From GWE2-40-63 sp041664345 (lineage in GTDB: Bacteria; Bacteroidota; Bacteroidia; Bacteroidales; SZUA-534): 64,000 nucleotides of DNA. The notes below the pieces were generated by a model. It was not told the DNA's origin, ran no database searches, and saw only the letters and a program-made list of their open reading frames with translations. Made by a program: the position numbers and the translations under genes. Shown here in pieces: positions 63,478 through 64,000 of this stretch. The stretch lies in assembly GCA_041664345.1 (NCBI GenBank), contig JBAYKX010000016.1, positions 1 to 64,000 of the forward strand. Reading direction: 5' to 3'. Numbering within the stretch: position 1 is the first letter of the stretch; each line of letters starts with the position of its first letter.

Positions 63478-64000
63478 TTATGTTTTACCTAGTTTTAGGA
63501 AGCCTTTTGAAAGCGTAAAAACATCATTCATTAAACGATAATCTTTAGCATACAGCAAATTAAGCCGTTCAATTTCGGAAGGTTTTATGCCAGCACCTGC
63601 ATGAATCAAAGGCCAGCTCAAAACGCTTTTTTTTATTTGAGGCAGATGCATGGTATTAATTTCGCTATTTAATTGAAACCCAATCCATGTTTTTATTCCA
63701 AAAAGTACCGAAATAATATTTTTAATCATCCGTAACCGTTCTGGTACAATAATTAGCAATATCGGCAGTAAACACAGAAATAGTATGGATGCTGCAAAAT
63801 CAAACAAGCGTTTTTTTCGCAAGTTATAAGGTTTGGTAATGTTATTAAAATCGACGGTATATAAATCGCCGGCTGTATCGATAGAATTGCTGCCAATAAT
63901 GGATACGCTTTCAGGCGGTGCAATCTTAAACGAAACACCAGTTTCTTCCAATCGCAACATTTCGCGGATAATTTGTTGAGCAGGAAGGTTCGATGCACAA
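63478..64000 (-). CDS. C-terminal part of a membrane glycosyltransferase-like protein (cut by window end)
   Basis: The frame stays open to the window edge (CASNLPAQQIIREMLRLEE before the first Met at 63960), so this is the 3' end of a longer gene. It reads EETGVSFKIAPPESVSIIGSNSID, then one or two membrane helices (FDFAASILFLCLLPILLIIV) and a basic, amphipathic end. The KIAPPESVSIIGS phrase and the membrane region resemble the tail of Bacteroidota family 2 glycosyltransferase/sugar transferase proteins. The name is tentative. Confidence 0.55.
   Translation of the reverse strand, partial: CASNLPAQQIIREMLRLEETGVSFKIAPPESVSIIGSNSIDTAGDLYTVDFNNITKPYNLRKKRLFDFAASILFLCLLPILLIIVPERLRMIKNIISVLFGIKTWIGFQLNSEINTMHLPQIKKSVLSWPLIHAGAGIKPSEIERLNLLYAKDYRLMNDVFTLSKGFLKLGKT

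Noticed and set aside
1..64000. CRISPR array, rRNA or tRNA genes
   Set aside because: No evenly spaced identical repeats with unique spacers, no rRNA blocks and no cloverleaf with GTTCGA-type arm were seen in the gaps.

Overview
The window is AT-rich DNA from a member of the Bacteroidota. The evidence is a secreted amylase with a type IX secretion sorting domain, a TonB receptor with a carboxypeptidase-like N-terminal domain, many lipoproteins with short n-regions, TPR/PD40/OmpA envelope proteins, a GldI-like FKBP lipoprotein, and promoters that fit the Bacteroidota form TTTG-N19/20-TAnnTTTG. SucA/SucB and an Fe/Mn superoxide dismutase suggest respiratory, oxygen-exposed life. I cannot place it below phylum. 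I found no rRNA, tRNA or CRISPR array.

Layout. 1-530 holds the 3' end of a group II intron, then a 205-bp MITE-like element with a 10-bp target duplication. 537-4516 is a starch locus: a secreted alpha-amylase plus a membrane AraC-type regulator with a periplasmic starch-binding-like domain. 4954-14273 is a long minus-strand block: DUF6249 protein, ECF sigma factor, small membrane protein (possible anti-sigma), NrnA-type DHH phosphatase, four consecutive FKBP-type proteins (the first GldI-like), a TMTC-like membrane/TPR protein and a short MutS-like ATPase. 14440-31921 is mostly housekeeping: ndk, YceI, DUF721/recF, a LytTR regulator, a YfgM-like TPR protein, ribH, yidC, pyrG, a TonB receptor, a DUF349 protein, trmD, a second MITE family, an ion channel with an unusual 12-residue repeat, and sodB.

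32170-52809 carries AddB-like and AddA-like recombination proteins (12.7 kb apart), a second copy of the first MITE, a cobalamin-type MerR regulator followed by an ECF sigma factor with shared candidate operators, sucA-sucB, an M28 peptidase whose signal peptide is shifted out of frame at a T8 run, an AlkD-like protein, a large PAS sensor without output domain, holA and AMP nucleosidase. 52927-55811 is the most accessory part: an HsdR_N-like protein, a two-gene ABC-ATPase plus PD-(D/E)XK-like module bracketed by inverted attC-like core motifs, and an orphan antitoxin beside the remnant of its MazF/PemK-like toxin. 55852-64000 holds a GNAT enzyme, a TPR-PD40-OmpA gene broken by one in-frame TAA, its intact paralogue without OmpA domain, a branched-chain/pyruvate-type E2, a small secreted protein and the C-terminal part of a membrane protein cut by the window end.

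The strongest leads are the ATPase/nuclease pair (candidate defence module), the 12-residue-repeat channel, the MerR/ECF regulatory pair with its operator pattern, and the two MITE families, both giving exactly 10-bp target duplications.
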